Assembly (NCBI GenBank): GCA_026168455.1
Contig: CM047428.1
Location: forward strand, 83,346,594 to 83,410,593
DNA length: 64,000 bases
Source of the DNA: Theocolax elegans
Lineage: Eukaryota > Arthropoda > Insecta > Hymenoptera > Cerocephalidae
Direction: 5' to 3'
Positions 7,633-20,429 of the stretch are shown here, one piece after another; the first letter of the stretch is position 1; each line of letters opens with the position of its first letter. The translations under genes and the position numbers were made by a program. The notes beneath the pieces were generated by a model. It was not told the origin of the DNA. It worked only from the letters and a program-made list of their open reading frames with translations, and ran no database searches.

Positions 7633-10600
7633 ACGTTTATACTGGAAGTAAACAATAATTTAAAATCGCAATTCAATTTTTATACATACATATATTGATT
7701 GTCAATATCAGAAAAATAAGTATAAAATAAAGGAACTTTTGTCTGAATCAATCGTGGATTTTAAAATCAAATTTACAGAAATATATATATATAGAGTTAA
7801 AAAAAGGTAACTGGATGAATATCGCACATCGGAACAGTTTTAACCATTCAGAAATTGAGTATGTAGGACGATAACAATAGCCGGTCAAGAGATTGAAACC
7901 TCGTGCATTTTTTCATTGCTCTTTTATACAGCGATTTAAATAACGTTGTTTCAAAAGCATCTTCAAATTTACTAATTATTCAGTTTCAAATAATTACATT
8001 ATTATTGTAAAGATTCCAAGTGAATCGTGTCAGCAGTTCATGAACATTTAACAATTTTGAAATAAAAACATACAATTTTCAAAAATTCGGCATCGTACTG
8101 GGTAAAATATTTTAATAAAATTGTTTAAATTTTTCTAGCGAGAGACGCTGAATAAAAGTAAAACTAATAACAATATTAAAAGTAAAATGTTTTGATAAAA
8201 TAGTATAAATTTTTGTAACAAAAATATAAGGAATTTCAAAAAAATATATACAACGGAATGTTTATTTAATGAATAATCTAAATTTTATATAAAAACGACA
8301 ATGTTTATCCGACATATTCATAAAAAAGTTCTATCTGTAATATTGTTTAGATTAAAGCAGTTAAAGGATTATGAATGTGTAAAAGAATTTAAAGAAAAAT
8401 TTGAAAAAAGCGATTCTCGGATGATATACTCTCTTGTAGCCTGGTGGCCTCCTATACCCGTTTCACTGACTGCCCGAATGAATAGGCACAGAAAACAATT
8501 TTTGCATGCGCGGACATGATACCCCTCTCTAAATTTCTCTCTCCACTGTTCCATTCAACTTTTTTCCAGTTATTTATTGCACACCTTTCTTCATTTTTTG
8601 CGCATATCCACTCTGCGCGTCATAGCTAATTTTTTTTTGGATAAATTCGACGATGTCAACATTATTTTAAAAAAATGTAATGTACATTTATTACATTTTT
8701 AACAAATATTCTAGTCGTCATTTTCTTCATAGTTGTGATAATTGTTTGTATACCGAAAAAAAAATAATAAATTTAACAAATTTTTTAAAGAGAATATTTA
8801 TTCGCGCATATTTGATAAAATATCCAATTGAAATAAATAAATACTCGATATAAATATTCCTTCAAATAGGTTTGTTTGAGTTAATTAATATTTTTTTTGT
8901 CTGCATAATCGCACTAGGAATCACATTGTTAATCCTGTTGCGCAGGATAAATTCGAAACATTTTAATGTGAATAAAAAGAGAAAATTGTATTATTTTTCC
9001 CGGGAAAATTAATAATGCTCCATTAATTTGTGTGGTCCAAATGAAATCTATATATTAAACGCTAGGCGCATGCAAGTGCGGAACGATCAGTTGAACAAAT
9101 TGGAAAAAGGATACATCGAGGGCGATATATAAGAACGACGCCAATTAAATTGCGTGGGTAAAAGAGTTAAACACCTCTTTATCTAATATCTCTCGAATAT
9201 CCCACATCGGTGTCGGATAAAAAAGGAAAGTGACACATGGTAACAAGTATACCGAGTTGAACGCAATGCCACACGGTTCGTGTAATAATACTTAAACTTT
9301 GGTAAGGAAAAACCTCATGAATTATATCGAGGAAAAAGATTGGGATAGGAAGAAAAAAGGGACGAGATGTTATTTCTCGTAGATGTATATAAGAAGAGCG
9401 AAGCATTTGCAAGCAATCTCTTTACGATCCACTAGGTGCTCCTTCCTCTTTAAGGTACACACAAACGCACACTGGGAGTCTGAAACACGATTATGGCTTG
9501 GCTCATTACAGGACCGAGTGACGGTATTACCGTACGAATAGATCCCCCAGAGGCTCGTCCGAAAGAAACGACTCCCTCTTCGAACCTCTTTGTTTACCTT
9601 GTACCCTACATAAAATTTTCGTTCGCTTCTTGACACAACGTCACAATGCTAAAATTTGTAATATCGTGACGTGACGAAAGAATGGAAAAGAATTATAAAC
9701 ACCCGGATCTTTTAATTCGCGCTCCCGAAGCAATATTTCACCAGTGCAATAATTTAACAGGTATAATTGAAAGAATATTTATGGTTCGCATTATATACGG
9801 GTTTCTCTTCGGTAATAAAAAAAGAAACAAATTTAATTGCCACGTTTCGCGGCTTCGGTGAAAAATCTCATTTAATTAAGACGATTAATCGATTTGCGAT
9901 TTTGACTGACCTACATAAAAATTGACCTTTTTATGCCAACTTTCTCGACATACGGATAGCAAACGAAAGTTTTGATACTATTATTTATTTGCATACAAGT
10001 TTAATTAATTGCGACATTGTTAATGTTTGGTAAGTGATGCTTGATTCACGATAATATAGAAATATCTACGATATTGTTTCGTTCGGCACTATTGTCCTAA
10101 TTTCATTGAATATAATGTTGCGCTTTATATTGTTATTACTGCATATTTTGAATGCGTATATGTGTTGCATTTACGTTTATTATATGTATGCGAATACTAG
10201 TGTTTTAAATTACATTTTGTTCGCTTGATTAAATCTGTAAAACTAAGTGTTTTTTTGGTAAATTGGACTTTCTTTGTGAAAACATAGTCAAACATCATTG
10301 CAAAAATATATAAACAAATTTGAATATAACATTGATTTTCGAATTTTCTTTATTATATTAACCGAATAAAACCAACAATCGATATATAGGTCATAATTTA
10401 ATTTTTAATTATTTATTGTATACTAGATCTCGAAAATCAAACAAACGTTTATTGCAATGTTATATTCAAAATTTATATTTATTGTTTTAAATTTTAATTA
10501 AATTCCACAGAATCGTCTGTTGCGCGTCGAATGTAAAAACTCGCGATCGAATAAAATTATTATGTCGAGTTGGAAGCCAATCGATTAACCTACCGAATAA

Positions 10601-12806
10601 ATATTTTTATTATGGCTTAATTCAAGTTTCAAGGATGCCGAAAAACCTGCGTACATATTCCGGATTTGAAAAGTTAGATGAAACTTTGTCTTTCCTTAGG
10701 CTTTCCAGTGCATATTGGAATACGCGTAATTTAATTTATTTTTTTTACTCTGTAAACAATAAAACTAATTAACATTTAAATAACATTTATTAATTAATTA
10801 TCTTTTATTTTTATAATAATAAATATAAAAACAAAATTTGCAATTGTCATAATTGAATATTTTTTTTCATTTACACAAAGAGGAAAGAATTTTTTAAAAT
10901 TGCATTCATTTAAGAATTTACGCGCAGAGATTTTCAAATTCCATGTGAAGAATTATGAATTAAAGATCTTGACCTCGTAGATAATAACATTTCTTTTATA
11001 TTCCATAAAACGGTTTTTTACAAAATGTATTCATTGTTCGTTTACACAAGTAAGGAAATTATACAACTCATAACGACGACCTTCGGACATTCATAAATTA
11101 ATGTGAATTTTCTAGATTTATTAATAATTTTTTATACACGCTAAATATGGATCATTAACCATCATAATTGATTATAGAATTTATCATTTTTATTTTCTGG
11201 TGCTTGCATAGTGCATCAGGCCTCTATATTGTACGCAAATAAAGCAAAAATGAAATACGTAAAATAACTGAAAATTCAGAGTTTTTTGTATGCCACAAAG
11301 AGTTTTCCTGTAGAAAAGAAGCAAAATCAATTTTGCAACGTCAAAAAAAAATTGCAATATTATTACGTATCGAAAACCGATAATATTTACTTTAAATTAT
11401 AACGTGATCGTTAAAAGATATGGTAATTAATTTCAAAATTATCCCGAACAAAAGAATTTTGATTATTTCTAAGCTACATTATCCGGTATAATGGCACTCG
11501 ACAATGCAGTATAGAATTACTAACTTTAATCTTTACTTTTGTATGTTAAATTTTAAAGAGATTTGCAGTATGGTTTATTAAAAATTTTAATTGTATGTAA
11601 ATCAGATTTATTAAAGGAATTATTCATTATTTTAAAAATTACATTGATGTAAAATTAAAAAAAGACAAAGTATAAGAAGAACATTATAGCACGATCAAAT
11701 ATTTAACAATTGTAATAAGTTTATTACTTAAAGCACGTACATTGTAAGATTTATTATTCAACTCGTTTGAAATTAAATTTGGAAGAGTTCTTCAAAAGTT
11801 GTATAAAAATTTTTGATTAGTTTAAGTAATGTGTAATTAGCTTGGTTAACAAACAAAGTGAACTAGAATGTTTCAATCAAACATGATCAATAGTGTGTTT
11901 TATTTGGAAAAATACCAAAATTACGCAGTAAACGACTACGATAGAGATCTCGAAGGGGAAGCGAGGTCAATTTTCTATGGAATCCGGGTGATGGTATTTC
12001 AACTCTATTTCGATTGGAATTTCACCCGAAAAACTCTAAGGTCTGTTCTTTTTTTGTAATACTCTTCAGGACGAATTGGACACTTTTACCGATAAATTCA
12101 AATCTTTTTGTTTTCAGGATGTTGGGCGATCAGGGACATTTTCGTGTCGGGTATATTTGATTGTACGTGTATATACATATCGCACTGTGAAATCTTGATC
12201 ATTGAACATACTTTTTTGAACCTGCACCTGTCGATTGCAGGTTTATAAAATTCTCCAGGATATCCATTTGTATTTCAAATTAAATTTTTTCTTTTTCTAA
12301 TTTTACGCTGCATTATTTACATTCGTCTTGATTTATTGATCATTGTTTATAATTGCATTTGTTATTAAACAAATAATTTAAAACCTAAAATGAATATATC
12401 GTCTCCTTACTTTTAATGTTTTCAAGGTATCTATAATGTTTTGTAATAGAAAAAAATATGCTTAGTTAAAAAAAGAAGGCGCTCTCGTTAAAATTTTAGA
12501 GATTTCCACGAAAACAAATTTGCATGATACCGAGGTTATACTCGATGCCGTTAATGCAACGACCCAACTCGTAACTTAATCATCAGCATTCAAATAAAAG
12601 CTTATTTGACATTAAAATTATTTCCCTCGAGTTACGAGTCTATCCACTTATTCAAATCGTCTCGTTTATTCAACTGGTTTTCTTAACGAAAATATTACTC
12701 AAGTGTGTGCAGAGGTTCGCTAACAAAAAGGATATGTATATATGTACATATATAGACACATACAAACACACCTATATACTTGTTGGTTCATGTCTCGTTC
12801 AAACTG

Positions 12807-12809
<3 letters not shown>
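7633..12809. other. AT-rich non-coding region
   Basis: About 5 kb of AT-rich DNA. The frames at 8301-8519, 9370-9636 and 11868-12059 have no recognisable domain and unconvincing composition. One small inverted pair is present: AATATAACATTG near 10323-10334 with its complement near 10457-10470. If the exon at 13050-13254 is real, this stretch is its downstream intron. Confidence 0.5.
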
Positions 12810-12847
<38 letters not shown>

Positions 12848-12858
12848 CGCTCGCTCTC
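12810..12858. repeat. (TC)n microsatellite with GCTC units
   Basis: Uninterrupted CT repeat followed by CGCTCGCTCGC units, then a TG/TA-rich tract to about 12960. It creates Ser-Leu repeat reading frames that are not genes. Confidence 0.95.
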
Positions 12859-13049
12859 TGTGTCTATGTGTGTACATATGTACATATTGAATGGTATATA
12901 AATATATATATATATATACACGTATATACACGTATATACACGTATATATGTATATAACATACATGGAATGTGCGAGTTGTGTCTGTCTATACGTGTGTAT
13001 AAAATTATTGAATTAAAAATCGTGATAAAAAAGTGAACAGTGTACTCAC

Positions 13050-13254
13050 GATTGTGTGGCGCGTTTTGGTGTTGCGGCAGGACTGTCATTGCCGAGGTAC
13101 GGCGGGAGCCTCGTGAGCCCAACACTGTTCCGGCACGCGCAGACTCCGAGTGTTTCGCGCACTGCGCCGGAGGAGCCCTCCTCTCCTTAACATCGTCATC
13201 GGCCTCACCCCCGTTGAGCAACGGCCTGTTGAAGCTGCCGGGGTTTTTCCTCAT
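13050..13254 (-). CDS. Candidate first coding exon of an unidentified gene
   Basis: On the minus strand an ATG (13254, A at -3) opens 68 codons plus one base, ending at a strong donor GTGAGTAC (complement of 13042-13049). The translation starts MRKNPGSFNRPLLNGG and is rich in Arg, Ala and Ser with a short acidic patch, like an unstructured cytosolic N-terminus. The stretch is far more GC- and CpG-rich than its surroundings. I do not recognise the protein. Any further exons would lie below 13042 on the minus strand, and I found none up to the retrotransposon. An upstream in-frame ATG at 13299 lies in CA-repeat-derived sequence and is less likely. It could also be a promoter CpG island with a fortuitous frame. 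Confidence 0.4.
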
Positions 13255-13938
13255 TTTTTCCCTTTTTTCAGTTGCACACATACACACGCGCACGCACAAC
13301 CCCCTTTGAATCTACACTCTCCATTCTATATGTGGGTCGTCGAGTTTCAAATTTATTTATTTCTATTTTATTTACGTGATTATAACATATTCTTGCTCAC
13401 GTGTTCGGTGTTACCCACTTACAACTCTCATTCTTTCGTTACGTAATTAAGAAATTACACAAATTATCATCGGTATACACGTCTACACGCGAGTATGCAA
13501 ACGATTTTTCTCTCTTTTTTTAATATTTTAAATATATATTTTCTGGATCTACCAAAGTTTTAAGATTACAGTCAAGAAAATAAATTTTCATTAAATTACG
13601 TTTATCGTAGCGCGTGTCCGACCGAAACTAAAATTTTCTACTTAGTGTGCTTAACAATCAAATTATTTATGAATAAACGATAAAGTTCCCAAACTTTTTA
13701 TTCATTCATCCTTTTCGTGATGTAAGTAACTGAAGATTATTCGATAGAAAGTTCATGAAAATTCTAAACTCAATAATATCTATTGACGCTCTCTCCTTCT
13801 CTCTCTTTTTTTACTCGATAAAACTTTTTAAAGTCTTGTAGCCCTTTAAACTGTATTACCGGTGATTGATCGGAAACCTTTATAAAACCGCTTTTTATTT
13901 ACGACTCGCATTAAAAGCAAACTAAATAAAAGTTTATC

Positions 13939-13975
<37 letters not shown>

Positions 13976-16900
13976 TTTAAATTAATTATGCCCTCCATGT
14001 TTTCAACTTTTTTTATAATTAAAATTCGATAAACTTCTTTAAAACGCAGATTATAGTTAATTCGGTTGTTTACGAGCGTAATGAAAAGTTATTGGTTTTC
14101 CTTTTTTTCTTTAAATTACAATTTCATTATTCATCGTTATAAGGACCGTATTATTAACGTTTCAATGTTATACTAATTGACGATAATTATTTCATAATTA
14201 TTATCCGTATTAAAAATTTGCGCGAATTAAATGTGTCAATGTGTTCGATCAGTACTATCGAAATGGATAAAGCTCATCAATAATGTAATTTTATTGAAAG
14301 CTCTTAATTATTTAAGTATTCGGTTAACAAACATGTTTTTCATTAAGGTGATATAATAATAGATTGTTAATTTCATTACAATAATAATTAACAATAATAA
14401 TTAAAATGGAAAATAACGTTAAAAATGAATATTGAATTGCTTAAAGTATAAAGAAATCAACTTATTATTAATGTCATCTGTTTACATCTGAAATAATTTC
14501 CTAGATGTAGATGTGGTACACGGGTACTTACGAAATAGCGCAACGGACGACCGTGAATCCTAGCTAATCTTCAATAGAATATGTAATATAAAGCAAGATG
14601 TATTATACTTACGCAATTTCCAATGCTTTCAATATACGCTATATATGTATTCATTAATAAAAATAAATCTGCGGTACATTCGATAGAAATATATAATTAT
14701 TAAATAAAATAATTAAATCTATACGGTATATTCGATAAAAAAATTGAGAATAGTGATTTAATTAATCAGACGAAGACGATTTAAATAAAAGTTAAAGTCT
14801 CTAATAATACTGGCATTAGTTACATCCCGTAATTACATCCTAGACGACGAATTCGTTCCGCATTCTCGTATCCCTTTTGTTCTCCGAGCAAATATTACAA
14901 AAGAAAGGGAGAAAGACAATAAATCTCCATGCGAAATTTTTCGTAAATTCCTCGTAGTTAACGAAGGAAAGTTGATATTAAGAAGATTGATACGAAGGTT
15001 CAAGATCAATCTTTCCCTTTCTACGTTTGTGTGTACAGGTACCTTAGTACTTTTTTTCTCGTACTACTTTTCATGGGCTCATTATATAACGTCAGAAATG
15101 AGCAGGTAATAGAATGAGTAAAGTGCTCGGGAAAGCCAAGAGAATATGAAATATTCAGATGGACGGTATTATTATTTTCTTTCCTCGCTTTTTTTTCTTA
15201 TTCATTCGGTGCTGAATATACCAAAATAACTTAGTCAAATGTATTGCAATGCATTACGAGGGCTCGTTTACGTAAAAATTAAATTAAATATTTATAGCAA
15301 AAGTAGCCTTACAATTTTTATTTTAAAGAACCATTTTTTTACTGTACTATAAATTAATTCATATATGTATGCGAAAACAAATCTCGTTTCTAATTACTAA
15401 GTAAATGAAAAAAAACCATTTAAATAATTTAGATAAGTGTTCGTTCACCAAAATAGTTGGTAAAAGACAAAATTAAATTATTACGCGATACTCCATCAAA
15501 ATTATAATTATTATTTTCTCTAACACAAATGCTTGGAAAATTAGTCTATATACGTCTCAGAAACTTTATAAAAACTTAATTAGTGCTTCACGTGAAGAAA
15601 AATTAAGTACATCGTGTATTTGTCATCTTCGAAGAATAACGACTACAAGAGAAAAAGCACGTAGATACACACATACGCATACCACGACGACATGACAAAT
15701 TATCTTTCTGAGTGTACTTCACTTCATTAGTCGTGACTTGCATTTGTAACCATACCCGGCAAGTGTCTGTAATAAAAGTGCATTACTTAGGGACGAAAAA
15801 TGTTTGAAAAGATGAAACGAATAATTATAGTCTAAAGATTTCCTAATAATCGTAAATTATATATATATATTTTTGTCGCAATATATAATTAAAACGGATG
15901 AAAAAGCTCGCGACTGTTAATGCAGTGCTTTTTGATTAGTGATTGTCTTGAAGAAAACTTAATGTAAAAAAGCTCTACACTTCTTTTTTTGACTTTTCGT
16001 TATAACTTTCTTTGCTACGTTAATTTACTAAGTAAACAGAGAATGGAAATAGTGCTGCGTCGAAGAAATTCTAATTTTATCTATGTGTATTTAAAAATTT
16101 CAAGTGTTTTTTTAGATATTAAAGATTCTTATTACGAGCCAGCGATTGAATACAAAATAAACAATAAGTTTTTATAACAAATACAAGATAATTTTAGTTG
16201 ATTATCATAATAGTTATTCAAAAATTGATCGAATGACACAAACTTCGTTTATAATTTTACCCGTTCAATAAATAGAATTACGCTATCGATATAAGTAATA
16301 TTTTGGAGAATAATCGCTTATCTCGTTAAATATTCAACAAGCGACTAATAAACAATATAAAAATAATATATGGAAAATTTTCTTTGATGAATCACGTTAT
16401 AGATGAATAATACACGTAAACATAATGCGTCGATAATTCAAGTGGGTTTTCATAAAAATCCACGTGATACAGGATATTTACCGGGATTTCCGAGACGAAA
16501 TTAGCCAATGTAAACTAGAAGCTTTTCCAAGCTGAAACAACGTCTTACTCGAATAGCGTGATTCGCTCGAGCCACGTATTTCGATTTCGCATGGGAAGCC
16601 TGGGGAGCTTTGGGTTTTAACGTGGTTCGCATATGAATAAATAATCCATGCAATTTTGACCAAGTTGAAATTGACCAAGGTTAAAGAAATCTTGATTTCG
16701 TTTAAACCAATGATCCTCGAAATTGCGAGAGAAATGGCTCAACGATTTGCAAATAATCAATAAGCGATACGAGCTTCCGGTAACTGCATGAAAGATTCTC
16801 GTCCCAAACGCTTAAAAATAAAACAAGAAACACAAATTATATGCGGATGTTAAACGCTAACCCTTGTGCAAATACAACAACAGAGAAATAAAGTTATTTT

Positions 16901-19886
16901 TAAGGTATTAGAAAAATAAATGAAAATTAATAAAGAAGAGTAATATATGTGATTTGTCGAACACACGGAAGAAAGAAAAAAGAATTTCCAGATTCTTTCT
17001 CATAAGGTATTTCAGAGAGACGGAAAAAAATCCACTTGTCTCTCTGTCTCTTGTTTCAACAGAATTCTCGATCTACGAATTTTCCTCTCGTTAAAGTGCA
17101 ATGCACGAGAATTCGATATTTTGTAACTCTATCAAACCAGCTATAAAGTGACTTTCACGAAAACTCGACGAATTTACAACAAAAATTATTAATATTTTAA
17201 TTAGATTAAAATTAAATAAATTTTGTAAAGCACTGTAAAAAAGATTTTAAAGGAATTTCGTAAGAATTTCAAGGAGAAAAGTCTCTCGCGTGCTTTCTCT
17301 GTACGTCGTTTTGTCCGAGACACTGCAAGAATTTTTCTTACGACTATCGCAAAGCTCGCGAGTTTTCAATGTCACCATGCTTGCTTTTCTCGAAATTAAA
17401 AGTCTCTGCGTTTTGTACCTCCGGAAAACCTTCGCTTTAGATTAAACGATATTAGCCAACTGAACGATGCTTTATTTTATTGTTTCTTAGTTCGTCAAAC
17501 TTTCCGCTTAGATTTGAACCTCATTTATCTAAAATAAAACTATTTTTTCACAAAATTATTGATCTTTTCTTTCTTTGATTGTAATGATGTTTATTCGTAC
17601 TTGATACGAATAATCGTAGTAAACAGTTTTAACGAAGGAATCATTTTTATTGTGTACAGACGAGAAAACGTGAGGTACACGCGTATATACCCTACAATTA
17701 AAAAGTTACCTCGTCGTGATTAAACGGCATATTCGAGCTACTTCTTTTTAACTTACGCTTATTCGCATCACTTATCACAGCACCCGTATTCCCTCTTTCT
17801 AAATGAAAAATATTTTTATGCGAAAAAATATTAAATAAGCTTGCGAATAATGAAGCTTATTTCCTACTTTATTATCGTGCGTTTCGAAGGGTAACTCGAT
17901 TATTAATGGAAAGAAACATTCATAAAAAGGTAAAATTTTAATAGGCAGGCTCATCGATGAAACTTTTTCCTTAAAAGAAGAAAAAATATATATGCTTAAA
18001 ACATCTCAAGAATCTTTTTATGTCTCCCCTTGGCTCGCGAGAAGCCGTATTCGACTTCCATTTACTTAAAATTCCATCTTTTTTAATAAGAGGATAATGT
18101 AACGATTCTTTTTTTTATATTTTTCATAAAATGCGATAATTTATTTTTGAAAATCTCGAACTCAACGTTTCGACCAGTTACTTTTTCGGGGCAACGTGGC
18201 AGAAAATTGATGAGACGTCATAGTCGTGACCGTTTAGTTAAAATTTATCGTTTCTCTTTAGATTTGAAGGTTTAGTCATTCGCATTCTTGGGGTTTCATC
18301 AACTTTATAGCCTCGCCCCCTCTCTATTTTTTCGAGGTAAAAAAGTTTAATGTTTACGAGAATTTGTAAGTGACATCGGGCAAACGATATTTTTGACGTG
18401 CGTTGCCAAAAAAAAGTATTAAATAAATGTTAAATATTTTAATACATTTTTTCGCTTGGAATTGAAAAGCGCATATATATTTTTTAATATTAAATCCTCT
18501 TTATAAAGTTGTCACTAATTAAAATGCTGTTTCCTATGCAGCTGCAACTCGAGTTTTCCGCAAACTATGTACATATATCTCAGTAAAATCTCGTGAATGT
18601 ATCAAAACTCTCGACCATCATTAGTTTAATCTCACGCGAATAAAAAACCAAAAAAAAATGCACGCGTATTATAAGGTATTCATTAAAGTGAATAAAAATA
18701 ATTCCTCCTCATTTTTCGCAAATACGTGTTATAAAGCGCTTTTATTGATTACGAGACATAAGTTATTATTTATCAGGATAATTACGAGGAAAAATCTGGA
18801 AAATTTATAACTTTCTCGGTTTAATTACTTGGAATGCAGATTTTTGAATTTATTACTTTCGATTAATTTCCTTCGCGTCTTTGAACCATACGTCTTGAAT
18901 TCATACGGTAAATTCCGTTCAAACAATCTCAAAAGTTTCAAATCTCCCGAAAAATCAGTTTGAAATTTATTTGTACTAAAATTATAAACCATACTCCTGT
19001 ACGTATGTATATCTTCCTTTACATTCTCGAACTGCAAAAAAATTAGGTTTATATTTTCATACCCGTTAAATAGAAAGTATCGTTTTCACTCTCGGAGATA
19101 ATAGAATCCCTTAACCGTTTTAAATCCGTAATTCAATTGTATAGAGGATCCCGCAAATCCCGAAACTCCAACCGCAAAATATTACCCCGGATAATTCGCC
19201 GACTTGAGGAAACCTCGCCCTCGTACCGAAAATACCGAGTAATCTGGAACCGAATTTATATATATGTATATACGCGTACGTGTGCGTGCGTGGGATCAAA
19301 TTGAATTGAATAGCCAAAAGAGGATCCTGAAAAATCGGGCAAACATGCGTCAAAGCTTGCGCGACTACCCGGTAAATCGAGGATATTTAATAAACGCGCT
19401 CGCGGACACGCGACGAATACATACGAGATGAGAAGGCCACCTGTAGCCGGCGAATCGATATACCTACACGCGCACACACCTATATATTCGTGAACGCCTC
19501 CGCGCGCTCCGAAAAATACGGAGATCGTCCTTACCAAAAAATTTTAAGTTTTCCAATCATTTAAAATACTTTTTTACTTGAATATCGAAAATGTACTTAT
19601 TTAAAAACTAATTCATTCATTTTACTCTTAACCAGACATCGTAAATAGTCTTGGTAAAGAATATTGGATAGAGGATTTAAAATATAAAAATAATAAACTA
19701 ATGCTTTGGCAATTTTTAGATAATACCACATTTTAAAACTTTAATACAATCTGATCTTTAGAAACAATCAATTTATAATTTTTAAGTAAACCAATGTGAG
19801 TATTTAATATAGAGCTGAAACATCAGTAATATAATATATATATATATATACACACATATATATGTACATGGAATGCCTATATATAT
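13255..19886. other. AT-rich non-coding region
   Basis: About 6.6 kb with no supported gene. A (CT)n microsatellite occupies 13942-13973. The short frames at 15989-16177, 16478-16678, 18825-19037 and 19120-19537 show no domain, signal or conserved motif. It may be an upstream region or 5' intron of the gene whose exon lies at 13050-13254. Confidence 0.45.
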
Positions 19887-20429
19887 GGCATTCTATGTCT
19901 ATATCAGCAGATGAAAATTTCAAAATTATTGATTTTATATTATAAAAGACATACCAAAGTTAGGACAAGATCCGTTTTCCGGAGGTCAAGTACTCCCCTT
20001 CCCCTTGTCAGTGGCGCTGCGGTTAGGTGGCGAATTCGACGATAAACATGAATTTTAAAAACTACATTATTTTGGGCTGCTATAAGGTACTTTCTCTTCT
20101 AGCTATCATTAAGGTATTCGTATTATATAACTGAATGAATATTTTTCTTCAATTAATGGTTATAATTCAAATTTCATTGAAATCATCAAGTAATTTCCAA
20201 TCTAAAAGGTAGCTATCAGTTTTTTATAGGTTGTACATATATTGAGTTATAAGATCATGAAAATTGGTCAAATACAGGAAAATTTGTGTTTTTTGGTTAT
20301 TAATAATGTTTGTCATATCTAAGTAAGGCATCTAAGAATTCGCTTACATAAGCTAGATTCAAAAAGGAGTTGTTTAGCAGAATATCAATAATTTTTAAAT
20401 TTTCATCTGCTGATTTGATATGGAATGCC
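19887..20429. mobile_element. Non-autonomous DNA transposon with about 50-bp terminal inverted repeats
   Basis: The left end (19887-19935: GGCATTC, a diverged bridge, then ATCAGCAGATGAAAATTT and an AT-rich stretch) matches the reverse complement of the right end (about 20380-20429) with a handful of mismatches. The 543-bp element has no coding capacity. A second copy of the terminal GGAATGCC occurs just outside the left end (19870-19877), making a small hairpin there. The flanks are TATATA-rich on both sides, so the target duplication cannot be read with certainty. Superfamily not assigned. Confidence 0.75.

Noticed and set aside
8301..8519. 72-codon frame with an ATG
   Set aside because: Overlaps another frame on the opposite strand; no domain, no splice context, composition typical of AT-rich noise.
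12707..12957. Frames encoding Ser-Leu or Tyr-Ile repeats
   Set aside because: They are translations of the (CT)n and (TA)n microsatellites.
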